Below are positions 8,219 to 19,175 of a stretch of 64,000 bases of DNA, in pieces. A program made the position numbers and the translations under genes. The DNA comes from Pseudomonas fluorescens (GTDB taxonomy: Bacteria > Pseudomonadota > Gammaproteobacteria > Pseudomonadales > Pseudomonadaceae), in NCBI RefSeq assembly GCF_004683905.1, contig NZ_CP038438.1, forward strand, positions 3,286,001 through 3,350,000. The letters are read 5' to 3'. Every line of letters begins with the position of its first letter. The first letter of the stretch is position 1. The notes under the pieces are model-generated. The model was not told where the DNA came from. It did not search any database and worked only from the letters and a program-made list of their open reading frames with translations.

Positions 8219-8673
8219 CGCACGCCGATGTAGACCGACACGGACTCGGGGCCGGTATAGGCCTCGAAGTCGGTAGCGTAACGGCGCTGAATCTGCGGAT
8301 TGGCTGCAAAGAAGTCCCAGATCTTTCCCCAGGTCGAGATGACCGCGTCTGGCAACGGCCCCTGCGCTTCGAACACCAGATACTCGCCCGCTTCGATCCG
8401 CACGGACTCAAAGTCTTTGACTGAAGCATTCACGGCAACGCCAGCGGTAACGTCAAACGCACCCGAAGCATCCGACTCGTAAGCCGAATACACGCCATAA
8501 ATCGGCGAATGGGCTGACTTGCCGGGAATGGATTCGGCCAACTCCTCGCCGAAAAACCGGCCCCACATCGGGCCGATTTTCGCGGTTTCGGGTTGGTGCT
8601 CTGCGGCGTTGGTGGTGCGAACCTGCAGGCCAGCAACGGTGAAGGCGTCGATTTTCTGTCGTTTCAAATCCAT
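8215..8673 (-). CDS. GyrI-like / AraC effector-binding domain protein
   Basis: A 152-residue single-domain protein of the GyrI-like (SHV, small-molecule-binding) superfamily: MDLKRQKIDAFTVAGLQVRT at the start, a central YGVYSAYESDASGAFDVTAG segment and YEAYTGPESVSVYIGV at the end, where such domains bind a ligand between two halves. The start is set at the ATG preceded by AGGGAG; a longer frame reaching 8826 overlaps the non-coding DNA before acuI. It has no DNA-binding domain. Its stop overlaps the ada stop region by four bases in a convergent arrangement. Confidence 0.8.
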   Translation of the reverse strand: MDLKRQKIDAFTVAGLQVRTTNAAEHQPETAKIGPMWGRFFGEELAESIPGKSAHSPIYGVYSAYESDASGAFDVTAGVAVNASVKDFESVRIEAGEYLVFEAQGPLPDAVISTWGKIWDFFAANPQIQRRYATDFEAYTGPESVSVYIGVR

Positions 8674-8734
8674 CGAAATTGCGGCTCCCTGTATAGAAGT
8701 GCGGCCACACAGGGCCGCAATGACGCCTACTCTG

Positions 8735-9718
8735 TCAGCGATTGACGTCGACCACAACCCTGCCGCGAAGCTGTCCGGCGAGCAGTTTTGGCGCCGCGTC
8801 GATGGCTTCGCTGAGGGCGATTTCATGACTGATCAATGGCAACAGAGCGAAGTCCAGATCCTTGGCCAGACGCGCCCAGGCCTCGATCCGCCGCGCCTTG
8901 GGCTGGGTCACGCTGTTGATTCCGGCCAGGGTCACACCGCGCAGAATGAACGGTGCCACCGATGCCGGGAAATCCATGCCCTGAGCCAGACCGCAGGCCG
9001 CCACCGTGCCTTCGGCGCGGGTGCTGGCACAGGCGTTGGCCAAGGTGTGACTGCCGACCGAATCGATCACTGCGGCCCAGCGTTCCTTAGCCAAGGGCTT
9101 GCCCGGCTCAGACAAAGTTGCGCGATCGATGATCTCGCTGGCACCCAGTTGCTTCAGGTACTCATGCTCGGACACCCGGCCGGTGGACGCCACCACGCGA
9201 TAACCGAGTTTGCTGAGCAAGGCGATGGCGAAACTGCCCACCCCGCCATTGGCGCCAGTCACCAGCACTTCGCCCTGATCCGGGGTCACGCCGTTACGCT
9301 CCAGCGCCAGAATGCACAGCATCGCCGTGTAGCCGGCGGTACCGATGGCCATGGCTTGCGCGGCGGTAAAGGCTTTGGGCAACGGAATCAGCCAGTCGCC
9401 ATTGAGCCGCGCCTTCTGCGCCAATCCGCCCCAGTGACTTTCGCCCACGCCCCAGCCGTTGAGCAGCACCTGATCACCGCCCCGGTAATCGGGATGCGAA
9501 CTGACCTCGACCGTGCCCGCCAAGTCGATTCCCGGCACCATCGGGAACTTGCGTACCACAGGGCTGCTGCCAGTAATCGCCAGTCCGTCCTTGAAGTTCA
9601 GCGTGCTGTACGCGACCTTCACCGTCACGTCGCCTTCAGGCAACTGCGCTTCGCTGATCTGCTGCAGGCTGGCGCGGTAACCGCTGTCGTCTTTGTCGAT
9701 CAAAATGCCGTTGAACAT
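8735..9718 (-). CDS. acuI: AcuI/YhdH family NADPH-dependent reductase
   Basis: A 327-residue medium-chain dehydrogenase/reductase of the YhdH/AcuI subfamily, which reduces acryloyl-CoA with NADPH. The N-terminal GroES-like domain begins [18 protein letters not shown] and includes [12 protein letters not shown]; the Rossmann motif [12 protein letters not shown] is near residue 150; [20 protein letters not shown], typical of this subfamily, is near 260. There is no catalytic zinc motif, as expected. The gene stands alone, divergent from the large secreted protein. Whether acryloyl-CoA is the real substrate here is inference from the family; general electrophile detoxification is the alternative. 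Confidence 0.85.
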   Translation of the reverse strand: MFNGILIDKDDSGYRASLQQISEAQLPEGDVTVKVAYSTLNFKDGLAITGSSPVVRKFPMVPGIDLAGTVEVSSHPDYRGGDQVLLNGWGVGESHWGGLAQKARLNGDWLIPLPKAFTAAQAMAIGTAGYTAMLCILALERNGVTPDQGEVLVTGANGGVGSFAIALLSKLGYRVVASTGRVSEHEYLKQLGASEIIDRATLSEPGKPLAKERWAAVIDSVGSHTLANACASTRAEGTVAACGLAQGMDFPASVAPFILRGVTLAGINSVTQPKARRIEAWARLAKDLDFALLPLISHEIALSEAIDAAPKLLAGQLRGRVVVDVNR

Positions 9719-9906
9719 GGCTGCCTCTCAATCAATGGGTTCAGATCCTCGTGCCCTGAAATAACACAAAGCAACACATTGCCCCACCCGACTTTGCGCC
9801 AATTCGCGAATCCGCCCGGTAATTATGAAGCGGGCGGCTATGCTTTTTCGACGGTCGTGCTTTCGCTGCCATCCTGCTGAAAGCGGCCCTGTCGATGGAG
9901 CTGACA

Positions 9907-12369
9907 ATGTCTTACCCGCGCTCGTTGCTTGCGATACTGATGCTGTGCCTGCTGACGGTTGGCAACCCTTGGGCTGCCCCGGCTACCGCCAGCAAACCTG
10001 TCGCTGCCGACACTGCCCCGAGCGCGCCGACGTGGCCGCAAGTGATCAGCAGCGGCAAGGCCAAACTGACTGTTTACCAGCCGCAACTCGACAGCTGGGA
10101 TGGCTACACCCTCAATGCCCGGGCTGCCGTCGAAGCCACCGGCGCCGACGGCAAACCCACCTTCGGCATCGTCCAGTTCAGCGCGCACACGCTGGTCGAC
10201 AAGGCCACGCGCTGGGTCGCACTGGATCAGTACAAGATCATCAAGGCCGACTTCCCTGCCGACGCCAGTCAGGCCGACGTCTGGCTCGGCGCGCTGCAGA
10301 AAGATGCCGAAAGTCGCAAGAAAACCATCTACCTCGATCAACTTGAAGCCGCCGTCAGCGTGCTGTCAGCCGAGCAGAAAGCCGACAGCGCGCCGCTGGA
10401 GAACACCCCGCCGACGATCATCAGTTCAGACGTCCCGGCGCTGCTCGTCTACATCGATGGCGACGCCGTGTACCGTGCGGTCGACGGCACTGCGTTGCAG
10501 CGGGTGATCAACACCCGCCCGCTATTGCTCAAGGACGCCGAGGGCAAGCACTACCTGCACGTGTTCGATGGCTGGATGGTCGCTGACAGCCTCAGCGGCG
10601 AATACACCCGTCTGACCACACCACCGGCCGATCTGGAGAAGGCCAAACAGGCGGCGATCCAGAGCCGTCAGGTCGATCTGCTGACCGGGCAGAGTGATCC
10701 GAAAGACAAGGTGCCAAATCTGGCCAAACCGCCGCAGCCGAAAATTTTCATCGCCACCACGCCCACTGAGCTGATCGTCACCGACGGCGCAGCGCAGTGG
10801 CTACCGATTCAGGGCACCAGTCTGCTCTACGTGAGCAACACCACCGGGCACATCTTCAAGGAAATCGGTGACCAGAACAGTTACGTGCTGATCTCCGGGC
10901 GCTGGTTTCGCGCTGCCGACATGCGCGGCCCATGGACGTTTACCCCGGCGGACAAACTGCCGGCAGATTTCGCCAACATCCCGGATGACAGCCCGAAAGA
11001 GAACGTCAAGGCTTCGGTCGCCGGCACACCGCAGGCCAAGGAAGCCGCGATCGCGGCGACCATCCCGCAAACCTCGGCGATCAAGAAAAGCGCAGTGAAA
11101 ATGACCGCACCGCAGTTCGATGGCGAGCCACAGTTGAAGGCAATCAACAGCACATCCCTGCAGTACGTGGTCAACAGCGCGACGCCGATTATTCGTGTCG
11201 ACAACGACAACTGGTATGCGGTGGAAAACGGTATCTGGTTCAGCGCCACCTCGGTGAACGGGCCATGGAGCGTCGCCAGTTCGGTGCCGGCGGTGATCTA
11301 TTCGATCCCGCCGAGTTCGCCGATGCATTACCTCACCTACGTCAAAGTCTATGAGTCCAGCGGCGACACTGTGGTGGTCGGCTATACCCCGGGTTATCAA
11401 GGGTCGAATCTGGATCCGGCCACCGGCGTGGTGGTCTACGGCACCGGTTATCCTTACACGCCGTGGGTCGGCAGCGTCTGGTATGGGCCACCGGTGACCT
11501 ACGGTTTCGGCGTCGCCATGCGCTATACGCCGTGGACAGGCTGGACCTTCGGTTTCGGCTTCGGCTGGAGCTGGGGCGGCAACACCGTGGCGATGGGTTG
11601 GGGCTGGGGCGCTTATCCATGGTGGGGCAATTATGGCTGGGGTTACGCCTGGGGCCCGCGCCTGTACCCCGCGCCACTGGCCTGGGGCGGCGCCGCTTAT
11701 GGCTATCGTGGCGGTGCTGTGACCTGGGGGCCCGGTGGCTGGGCAGGCACCACCGGCAACATTTATCGTCAGTGGGGGGATCGCGCGACGGTGAGTCGCT
11801 ATGGCGCCGGATACAACGCCTGGACCGGCAATCGCTGGGCCGGTCAGGTTGGCTCGTCCTATAACTCGCGCACCGGCATTGCGGCGGCAGGCCAACGCGG
11901 CGCGGTGCACAACGCCTACACCGGCAACTACGCGGCTGGACGCAGCGGTGAAGTGGTCGGGCCGAATGGTGGCGCCATCGCCGGTGGCCGGGTCACCGCA
12001 GGTAATGCTCGCACCGGCACCCAGGTCACCGCCAATCGTGGCGCGGTGTACAACCCCAACACCGACAAGACCACGCAGTATGCCGGCGTGAAAGGCCGCA
12101 ACGGCGGCGCCGCACGGGTTGGCGACAACGTCTATGCCGGGCGCGACGGCAACGTCTACAAGAAAACCGACAACGGCTGGCAATCGATGGTCAAGGGCAG
12201 CCCGGCCCGCACGGCGCCGGTCAACAACAATGCGCAACTGCAGAACCTCAATCGCGAGTCTGCTGCGCGCAACTTCGGCAACCAGCGCACCAACAACTTT
12301 CACAACTCCTCGCAAGTCATGAACCGCTCATTTGGGGGCGGCGGGGGCGGCGGTTTTCATCGCCGCTGA
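9907..12369 (+). CDS. Large secreted Gly/Trp/Tyr-rich protein, unknown function
   Basis: An 820-residue exported protein of unknown function. The ATG at 9907 has GGAG just upstream and begins a clear signal peptide (MSYPRSLLAILMLCLLTVGN, cleavage near AAPATA). Residues 30-500 are an ordinary soluble region with two or three related segments (an ...LLYVSNTTGHIFKEIGDQN... block and a later LQYVVNSATPIIRVDNDNWY block, each followed by a Phe/Trp-rich 'RGPWTF/NGPWSV' phrase). Residues about 515-610 are extremely rich in Trp, Gly and Tyr (WGWGAYPWWGNYGWGYAWG). Residues 610-770 carry repeats of the type GAVxNxxTG, and the tail ends in a Gly run and FHRR. The composition suggests a surface or outer-membrane-associated protein. 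Confidence 0.85.
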   Translation: MSYPRSLLAILMLCLLTVGNPWAAPATASKPVAADTAPSAPTWPQVISSGKAKLTVYQPQLDSWDGYTLNARAAVEATGADGKPTFGIVQFSAHTLVDKATRWVALDQYKIIKADFPADASQADVWLGALQKDAESRKKTIYLDQLEAAVSVLSAEQKADSAPLENTPPTIISSDVPALLVYIDGDAVYRAVDGTALQRVINTRPLLLKDAEGKHYLHVFDGWMVADSLSGEYTRLTTPPADLEKAKQAAIQSRQVDLLTGQSDPKDKVPNLAKPPQPKIFIATTPTELIVTDGAAQWLPIQGTSLLYVSNTTGHIFKEIGDQNSYVLISGRWFRAADMRGPWTFTPADKLPADFANIPDDSPKENVKASVAGTPQAKEAAIAATIPQTSAIKKSAVKMTAPQFDGEPQLKAINSTSLQYVVNSATPIIRVDNDNWYAVENGIWFSATSVNGPWSVASSVPAVIYSIPPSSPMHYLTYVKVYESSGDTVVVGYTPGYQGSNLDPATGVVVYGTGYPYTPWVGSVWYGPPVTYGFGVAMRYTPWTGWTFGFGFGWSWGGNTVAMGWGWGAYPWWGNYGWGYAWGPRLYPAPLAWGGAAYGYRGGAVTWGPGGWAGTTGNIYRQWGDRATVSRYGAGYNAWTGNRWAGQVGSSYNSRTGIAAAGQRGAVHNAYTGNYAAGRSGEVVGPNGGAIAGGRVTAGNARTGTQVTANRGAVYNPNTDKTTQYAGVKGRNGGAARVGDNVYAGRDGNVYKKTDNGWQSMVKGSPARTAPVNNNAQLQNLNRESAARNFGNQRTNNFHNSSQVMNRSFGGGGGGGFHRR

Positions 12370-12470
12370 TGGCTGCATTGAAAATTCAGACTGGCCCCGA
12401 GTCCGGTTTTGCTGTTAAAAAACCGGCTCTGCCGTCCCTGCCCCGTTTCATCGTTCGGAGAACCGCTTTC

Positions 12471-13535
12471 ATGAGCCAATGGCCTGACACTCGCATTCTT
12501 GACCTGCTCGGCATCGAGCTGCCGATCATTCAGGCCCCGATGGCCGGCGCCACGACTTCGGCAATGGTGATCGCCGTGTGCAACGCCGGCGGCTTGGGTT
12601 CGATGCCTGCCGCAATGCTGAGCATCGAGCAGTTGCGCGAAGAGCTGAAGACCATTCGCGAGCACACCCGCAAACCGTTCAACGTCAATTTCTTCTGCCA
12701 CCAGCCACCGGCCGCCGATGAACAGCGCGCGCAAGACTGGAAAAACCTGCTGGAGCCGTACTACCGCGAATTGGGCGTGGATTTCGACGCACCGACACCG
12801 GTTTCCAACCGCGCGCCATTCGATGCGGCAGCGTGCGCCGTGCTCGAAGAGTTTCGTCCTGAGGTGGTGAGCTTTCACTTTGGTCTGCCGGAAAAATCCC
12901 TGCTGGATCGGGTCAAGGCCACTGGCGCAAAAATTCTCTCGTCCGCCACCACTGTCGATGAAGCGATGTGGCTTGAGCAAAACGGTTGCGACGCGATCAT
13001 CGCCATGGGTTACGAGGCTGGCGGGCATCGCGGGATGTTTCTCAGCGATGATTTGAGCAGTCAGGTCGGCACTTTTGCGCTGGTGCCGCAGATCGTCGAT
13101 GCGGTCAAGGTGCCGGTGATCGCTGCCGGCGCCATTGCCGATGCACGCGGTGTCGCCGCAGCATTGGTACTCGGTGCGTCAGCGGTGCAGGTCGGCACCG
13201 CGTATCTGTTCACACCGGAAGCGAAAGTCAGCGCCTCGCATCACCAGGCGCTGCGCAGCGCCAAGGAAAGTGAAACTGCGATTACCAACCTGTTCACCGG
13301 CCGCCCGGCTCGCGGCATTCTCAATCGGGTGATGCGCGAAATCGGCCCGATGTCACCGAAAGCTCCGGCCTTCCCGCTGGCCGGCGGGGCGCTGATACCG
13401 TTGCGTGCCAAAAGTGAAGCGCAGTTCAGCAACCTCTGGGCCGGTCAGGCGTTCCCATTGGGCGAAGAGCTGAACAGCGCTGATCTGACCCGGCAACTGG
13501 CGGATGGCGCTCTGGCAAAACTGCTCCGCCGCTGA
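12471..13535 (+). CDS. Nitronate monooxygenase (2-nitropropane dioxygenase family)
   Basis: A 354-residue FMN enzyme with a TIM-barrel fold that oxidises nitronates such as propionate-3-nitronate to aldehyde and nitrite. Family signatures are present: PIIQAPMAGATTSAMVIAVC near the N-terminus, GLGSMPAAMLS, the AMGYEAGGHRG block with the FMN/catalytic-base His, and VPVIAAGAIADARGVAAALV for the phosphate site. The ATG at 12471 was chosen over an upstream in-frame ATG at 12369, because CGGAGAA precedes it and the protein then begins in the conserved way. It follows the secreted-protein gene by about 100 bases; no functional link is evident. Confidence 0.9.
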   Translation: MSQWPDTRILDLLGIELPIIQAPMAGATTSAMVIAVCNAGGLGSMPAAMLSIEQLREELKTIREHTRKPFNVNFFCHQPPAADEQRAQDWKNLLEPYYRELGVDFDAPTPVSNRAPFDAAACAVLEEFRPEVVSFHFGLPEKSLLDRVKATGAKILSSATTVDEAMWLEQNGCDAIIAMGYEAGGHRGMFLSDDLSSQVGTFALVPQIVDAVKVPVIAAGAIADARGVAAALVLGASAVQVGTAYLFTPEAKVSASHHQALRSAKESETAITNLFTGRPARGILNRVMREIGPMSPKAPAFPLAGGALIPLRAKSEAQFSNLWAGQAFPLGEELNSADLTRQLADGALAKLLRR

Positions 13536-13542
13536 TCCGGCG

Positions 13543-13572
13543 CAGGGTGAGACATGGCACCACCTCACCCTG
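13543..13572. terminator. Terminator-like hairpin after nitronate monooxygenase
   Basis: Perfect 9-bp stem CAGGGTGAG / CTCACCCTG with a 12-base loop, starting 8 bases after the stop codon. There is no T-run, so termination is only possible, not certain. Confidence 0.45.
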
Positions 13573-13604
13573 TGTTCACCAGCACTTCCTGTTTAGCGGC
13601 ATTT

Positions 13605-13628
13605 CGCTATATATTTCGCTATATAGCG
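13605..13628 (+). promoter_or_regulatory. ModE-type operator before modA
   Basis: The sequence CGC-TATAT-N7-TATAT-AGCG is a palindrome that matches the known ModE recognition pattern (TATAT-N7-TAYAT within a larger dyad). It lies 76 bases before the modA start, where ModE-molybdate would block transcription when molybdenum is plentiful. No modE gene is in this window. Confidence 0.7.
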
Positions 13629-13691
13629 TTCCACCCTTCGCATCGGTGCAGTCCACCTCCAACAATAACTGCCCTCTGCACTCGCCCATAA

Positions 13692-14471
<780 letters not shown>

Positions 14472-15152
14472 ATGTCGCTGACGAGTGCCGACTTCGCGGC
14501 GATCTGGCTGACCCTGAAACTGGCGTCCCTGACCACCGCTATCCTACTGGTCGTCGGCACGCCGATTGCCCTGTGGTTGTCGCGCAGCCGTTCCTGGCTG
14601 CGTGGCCCCATCGGCGCTATCGTCGCCCTGCCCCTCGTACTGCCGCCGACCGTGATCGGCTTCTATCTGCTGCTGGCGATGGGGCCCAATGGCTTTCTCG
14701 GCCACTTCACGCAATGGCTGGGTCTGGGCACTCTGACCTTCAGTTTTACCGGGCTGGTGATCGGTTCGGTGATCTATTCCATGCCGTTTGTGGTGCAACC
14801 GTTGCAGAACGCGTTCTCCGCCATCGGCACCCGCCCACTGGAAGTGGCCGCGACCCTGCGCGCCAATCCCTGGGACACTTTTTTCAGCGTGATCCTGCCG
14901 TTGGCCCGCCCCGGTTTCGTGACGGCGGCGATCCTCGGTTTCGCGCATACCGTTGGTGAATTCGGCGTGGTGCTGATGATCGGCGGCAACATTCCCGACA
15001 AGACCCGCGTGGTCTCGGTGCAGATCTACGACCATGTCGAGGCGATGGAATATGCCCAGGCCCATTGGCTGGCCGGGGCGATGCTGGTGTTTTCGTTTCT
15101 GGTGTTGCTGGCGCTCTACTCCAGCCGCAAGACCCGCGCGGGCTGGAGCTGA
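14472..15152 (+). CDS. modB: Molybdate ABC transporter permease
   Basis: The inner-membrane channel subunit of the molybdate importer, 226 residues with five to six hydrophobic segments. The EAA-type coupling loop that contacts ModC is visible as [20 protein letters not shown] near residues 125-145. The ATG abuts the modA stop with no spacing, so translation is coupled. It faces ModA in the periplasm and ModC in the cytoplasm. Confidence 0.95.
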   Translation: MSLTSADFAAIWLTLKLASLTTAILLVVGTPIALWLSRSRSWLRGPIGAIVALPLVLPPTVIGFYLLLAMGPNGFLGHFTQWLGLGTLTFSFTGLVIGSVIYSMPFVVQPLQNAFSAIGTRPLEVAATLRANPWDTFFSVILPLARPGFVTAAILGFAHTVGEFGVVLMIGGNIPDKTRVVSVQIYDHVEAMEYAQAHWLAGAMLVFSFLVLLALYSSRKTRAGWS

Positions 15153-15155
15153 TCG

Positions 15156-16235
15156 ATGATTGATGCACGTCTGAAAATCACTTATCCGGGTTTCAGCCTT
15201 GATGTCGATCTGCATTTGCCGGGGCGTGGCGTGACTGCGCTGTATGGTCATTCCGGGTCGGGCAAAACCACTTGCCTGCGCTGTATCGCCGGGCTTGAGC
15301 GAGCCGAGCAGGGTTTCATCCAGATCAACGACGAAATCTGGCAGGACAGCGAACGGCGGATTTTCGTCCCGCCGCACAAACGTGCGCTGGGTTACGTGTT
15401 CCAGGAAGCCAGTTTGTTTCCGCACCTGTCAGTGCTGGCCAACCTGCAATTTGGCCTTAAACGCATTGCCAAGGCCCAGCGCCGGGTCGACATGGCGCAA
15501 GCCACCGAGCTGCTAGGCATCGGCCATCTGCTGGAGCGCCATCCGCAACACCTGTCCGGGGGGGAACGTCAGCGTGTCGGCATCGCCCGCGCGCTGTTGA
15601 CCAGCCCGAAACTGCTGTTGATGGATGAGCCATTGGCCGCCCTCGACAGTCAGCGTAAAAACGAAATCCTGCCGTACCTGCAACGTCTGCACGACGAGCT
15701 GGACATCCCGGTGCTCTACGTCAGCCACGCGCAGGATGAGGTGGCCCGCCTGGCCGATCATCTGGTGCTGCTCAGCGACGGCAAGGCCCTGGCCAGCGGC
15801 CCGATTGGCGAGACCCTTGCCCGGCTGGACCTGCCAATGGCGTTGGGCGATGACGCCGGAGTGATCATCGAAGGCCAGGTCAGCGCCTATGATGCCGAGT
15901 ACCAGTTGCTGAGTCTGCAATTGCCGGCGACTGCCATGAACATCCGGGTGACTCACGCGCCGATGGCAGTCGGTCAGGCCCTGCGCTGCAAGGTGCACGC
16001 CCGCGATATCAGTCTGGCCCTGCACAACAGCGAGGCCAGCAGCATCCTCAATCGCTTGCCGGTGACCGTGGTCAACGAGCTGGCGGCGGACAATGCCGCG
16101 CATGTGCTGATTCGTCTGGATGCCGGCGGCACACCGCTGTTGGCGCGGATCACGCGGTTTTCCCGGGATCAGCTCGGCATCCACCCGGGCCAGCATTTGT
16201 GGGCGCAGATCAAGGCTGTCGCCGTGCTGGCCTGA
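15156..16235 (+). CDS. modC: Molybdate ABC transporter ATP-binding protein
   Basis: The ATPase that powers molybdate import. Walker [10 protein letters not shown] lies near residue 31, the signature [16 protein letters not shown] near 130, and Walker [13 protein letters not shown] near 150. The C-terminal part (about 290-350) is the molybdate-binding MOP domain ([20 protein letters not shown]), which senses bound oxyanion and gives feedback inhibition in this family. Length 359 fits full ModC. It starts three bases after modB and ends the operon. Confidence 0.95.
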   Translation: MIDARLKITYPGFSLDVDLHLPGRGVTALYGHSGSGKTTCLRCIAGLERAEQGFIQINDEIWQDSERRIFVPPHKRALGYVFQEASLFPHLSVLANLQFGLKRIAKAQRRVDMAQATELLGIGHLLERHPQHLSGGERQRVGIARALLTSPKLLLMDEPLAALDSQRKNEILPYLQRLHDELDIPVLYVSHAQDEVARLADHLVLLSDGKALASGPIGETLARLDLPMALGDDAGVIIEGQVSAYDAEYQLLSLQLPATAMNIRVTHAPMAVGQALRCKVHARDISLALHNSEASSILNRLPVTVVNELAADNAAHVLIRLDAGGTPLLARITRFSRDQLGIHPGQHLWAQIKAVAVLA

Positions 16236-16304
16236 ATTGGTTGGCACGACGGCCACGGCGCGCGGTCAATCGCTGTAACAGAGCGATTCGCCAAGGACAC
16301 CGCC

Positions 16305-17333
16305 ATGCCCGACACCGCACTAGCCGACGTCTTACCGCCCGACCTGCATTACGTCGACGATACCCAACCCGGCCTCACCCGTAAAAAGCTGCGTGGCAAG
16401 TTCGCCTATTTCGATCCGGCCGGGCAGCGCATCACCGACCCTGATGAGATCAAACGGATCAATTCGCTGGCAGTGCCGCCGGCCTACACCGACGTGTGGA
16501 TCTGCGCCGATCCGCGTGGCCATTTGCAGGCCACCGGACGCGATGCCCGGGGCCGCAAGCAGTATCGCTATCACCCGCGCTGGCGCGAGGTGCGCGATGC
16601 CGACAAGTACTCGCGCTTGCGTGAGTTCGGCATGGCATTGCCGAAGTTGCGCAAACAGCTTGAAACCCTGCTGGACGCCCCCGGCTTCAGCCGCGACAAA
16701 GTCATGGCCACGGTCATCACGCTGCTCGACGCCACGCTGATCCGCGTCGGCAACACCCAGTACGCGCGGGACAACCGTTCCTATGGCCTGACCACCCTGC
16801 GCAGCCGACATGTCGAGGTCAACGGCAGCGCGATCCTGTTCCAGTTTCGCGGCAAAAGCGGCATCGAACACCAGATCACCGTCAAGGATCGTCGCCTGGC
16901 GCGCATCATCAAGCGCTGCCTGGAAATCCCCGGACAGAATCTGTTTCAGTATCTGGACGAAAACGGCGAGCGGCACACCGTCAGTTCCCACGACGTCAAC
17001 AGCTACCTGCAAACCCTCACCGGCGCTGACTTCACCGCCAAGGATTACCGCACCTGGGCCGGCAGCGCACTGGCTTTGGCGGTATTACGCGAACTGCAAT
17101 GGGAGTCGGAAGCCGAGGCGAAACGGCACGTGGTGGAGATGGTCAAGAGCGTGTCCAAACAGCTGGGCAACACCCCGGCGGTGTGCCGCAAGTGCTACAT
17201 CCATCCGGCCGTGGTCGAGCGTTTCCTGCTCGGTGCGATGGCCGAACTGCCACGCCCTAGGGTGCGCAAGGGCTTGCGCTCCGAGGAAGTGGCGCTGGCG
17301 ATGTTTCTCGAGCAAATGATGGACGCGTCTTGA
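16305..17333 (+). CDS. DNA topoisomerase IB
   Basis: A 342-residue poxvirus-like type IB topoisomerase, which relaxes supercoils through a 3'-phosphotyrosyl intermediate without ATP. The catalytic tyrosine is Tyr298 in CRKCYIHP. Other active-site residues of the family can be seen in GRKQYRYHPRWREVRDADKY, RVGNTQYARDNRSYGLTTLR and FRGKSGIEH (basic residues that hold the scissile phosphate). The N-terminal domain is typical (GLTRKKLRGKFAYFD). It follows modC by 70 bases but shares no function with it. Such enzymes are scattered in bacteria and are not essential. Confidence 0.92.
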   Translation: MPDTALADVLPPDLHYVDDTQPGLTRKKLRGKFAYFDPAGQRITDPDEIKRINSLAVPPAYTDVWICADPRGHLQATGRDARGRKQYRYHPRWREVRDADKYSRLREFGMALPKLRKQLETLLDAPGFSRDKVMATVITLLDATLIRVGNTQYARDNRSYGLTTLRSRHVEVNGSAILFQFRGKSGIEHQITVKDRRLARIIKRCLEIPGQNLFQYLDENGERHTVSSHDVNSYLQTLTGADFTAKDYRTWAGSALALAVLRELQWESEAEAKRHVVEMVKSVSKQLGNTPAVCRKCYIHPAVVERFLLGAMAELPRPRVRKGLRSEEVALAMFLEQMMDAS

Positions 17334-17479
17334 TCGCGGCGGATGGGTGATCTAGGCTAGTCACCTTTCCCCCCTTCAGGACGACCGCAGACAGTGAACA
17401 ATCAAGCCTTCTGAAAATGTAATCGCGATAAGCGCTGAATAGCGCCTGTCAGTCTTCACGACATTTTTCGGAGGTGCCG

Positions 17480-19105
17480 ATGACTCACGTCTCGCGTACG
17501 CCTGCCCTCGTCTCCCTGAATCAAACCAGTTTTCAGTTCGCTAATGGCGAGACGATTTTCAACGACCTGAATCTGCAATTCGATCACACCCACACCGCCA
17601 TCGTCGGGCGCAACGGCGTCGGTAAAAGCGTGCTGGCCAAGCTGATTGCCGGACATTTACAACCGACTGCCGGTAGCGTCACCTGCTCGGTGCCATTGGC
17701 TTATGTGGCGCAAACATTCACCGCCGATGCGCGGCAGACCGTGGCCGACGCCACCGGCACCGCCGACGCCCTTCGCGCATTGCAACGGCTGCAGTCTGGC
17801 GAGGCGGCAGCAGAGGATTTCGACATCCTCGGCGAGCGCTGGGATCTGCCCGAACGCCTGCGCCAATCGCTGGATAACGCCGGTCTGCCGGACATTGCTC
17901 CCACGGATCTGACCCAACCGCTGAGCGGTGGCCAGCAGGCACGGCTGGCCTTGATCGGGGCGTTTCTGAGTCCGGCGCGCCTGTTGGTGCTGGATGAGCC
18001 GACCAATCATCTCGACGGCCCCGGCCGCGACTGGTTGATGAGCGAACTGGAACGCTGGCGCGGCGGATTGATCGTCGTCAGTCACGACCGGCAATTGCTT
18101 GAGCGCATGCAGCGTATCGTCGAGCTGACGCCGCTGGGTGTCACGGTGTACGGCGGCAATTTTTCCGCTTACCAGCAGCAACGGCAAATCCATCAGGCAA
18201 CGGCGCAAGCGGCGCTGGACCAAAGCCGAACCGAGCGCCGGCGCGAGCAGCAGCGCTTGCAAAACGAGCACGACACCATCCAGCGGCATGCCGCCCGCTC
18301 ACTGCGCAATGCCAAAACCGCCAACGTCTCGGGCTTCGAGCGCGCCGGCCTGAAAGGTGCCGCGAGGCAGATCATGGGCCAGGTGCGTCATGGTCATCAG
18401 CAGCGCAAATCGGAGCTTGATGCACGGGTGCGCGATGCCTATGCCAAAGTGCTCGCGGATGATGCGGTGCTGATGAACCTGCCCGGCAGCGCAGTGCCTG
18501 CTGCGCGCAGAGTCTGCTCGTTGATTGATACGTGCCTGCCATGGCTGCCGGCGCAACCGTTCAATCTCACGCTGAGCGGTCCTGTGCGCGTCGCCGTCAT
18601 TGGTCCGAATGGCTGCGGCAAATCGACGTTGCTCAGAGTGCTCGCAGGTCAAATGCATCCCGCCAGCGGCGAATGCATCACCCATGTTCCTGCGGCTTAT
18701 CTGGACCAGCATCTGAAGCTGCTGGATGACCGTCTCAGCGTCATCGAGCAACTGCTCGCGCTGCAGAGTCCGTTGAGTGAGAGCGAATTGCGCAGCCATC
18801 TGGCGCATCTGCAACTGGACGCGCAGCGGGTCACTCGAGCGAGCGCTTCACTGAGCGGTGGAGAACGTTTGAAAGCCGCGCTGGCGGTGGCCTTGTGGGG
18901 CAAGACACCTGCGCAATTGTTGCTGCTCGATGAGCCGAGCAATCATCTGGATCTACCATCGGTTCAGGCTTTCGAGCAGGCATTGCAGACGTTTCCCGGC
19001 GCAATTTTTGCGGTTTCCCACGACACTGAGTTTCTACAGGCGTTGAAACCGACGCACCACCTGGATTGGCATGCCACAGAGTGGCGGCTGCAACCGACGA
19101 ACTGA
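17480..19105 (+). CDS. ABC-F family ATPase
   Basis: A 541-residue soluble protein with two ABC domains and no membrane segment, the ABC-F layout. First domain: Walker A GRNGVGKS at 43-50, signature LSGGQQARLAL, Walker B LLVLDEPTNHLD. Linker of about 80 residues, charged and helical (QSRTERRREQQRLQNEHDTI), as in ribosome-associated ABC-F factors. Second domain: Walker A GPNGCGKS at 375-382, signature LSGGERLKAAL, Walker B LLLLDEPSNHLDL. The ATG is preceded by CGGAGG. ABC-F proteins act on ribosomes in translation or antibiotic protection; which role applies here cannot be told. Confidence 0.88.
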   Translation: MTHVSRTPALVSLNQTSFQFANGETIFNDLNLQFDHTHTAIVGRNGVGKSVLAKLIAGHLQPTAGSVTCSVPLAYVAQTFTADARQTVADATGTADALRALQRLQSGEAAAEDFDILGERWDLPERLRQSLDNAGLPDIAPTDLTQPLSGGQQARLALIGAFLSPARLLVLDEPTNHLDGPGRDWLMSELERWRGGLIVVSHDRQLLERMQRIVELTPLGVTVYGGNFSAYQQQRQIHQATAQAALDQSRTERRREQQRLQNEHDTIQRHAARSLRNAKTANVSGFERAGLKGAARQIMGQVRHGHQQRKSELDARVRDAYAKVLADDAVLMNLPGSAVPAARRVCSLIDTCLPWLPAQPFNLTLSGPVRVAVIGPNGCGKSTLLRVLAGQMHPASGECITHVPAAYLDQHLKLLDDRLSVIEQLLALQSPLSESELRSHLAHLQLDAQRVTRASASLSGGERLKAALAVALWGKTPAQLLLLDEPSNHLDLPSVQAFEQALQTFPGAIFAVSHDTEFLQALKPTHHLDWHATEWRLQPTN

Positions 19106-19175
19106 CTGGCTATTTTTTGCACGATTGGCCAAGGCTTCTATAGTTGATCTGACACCTATTTGCTGTGGTGACGCC

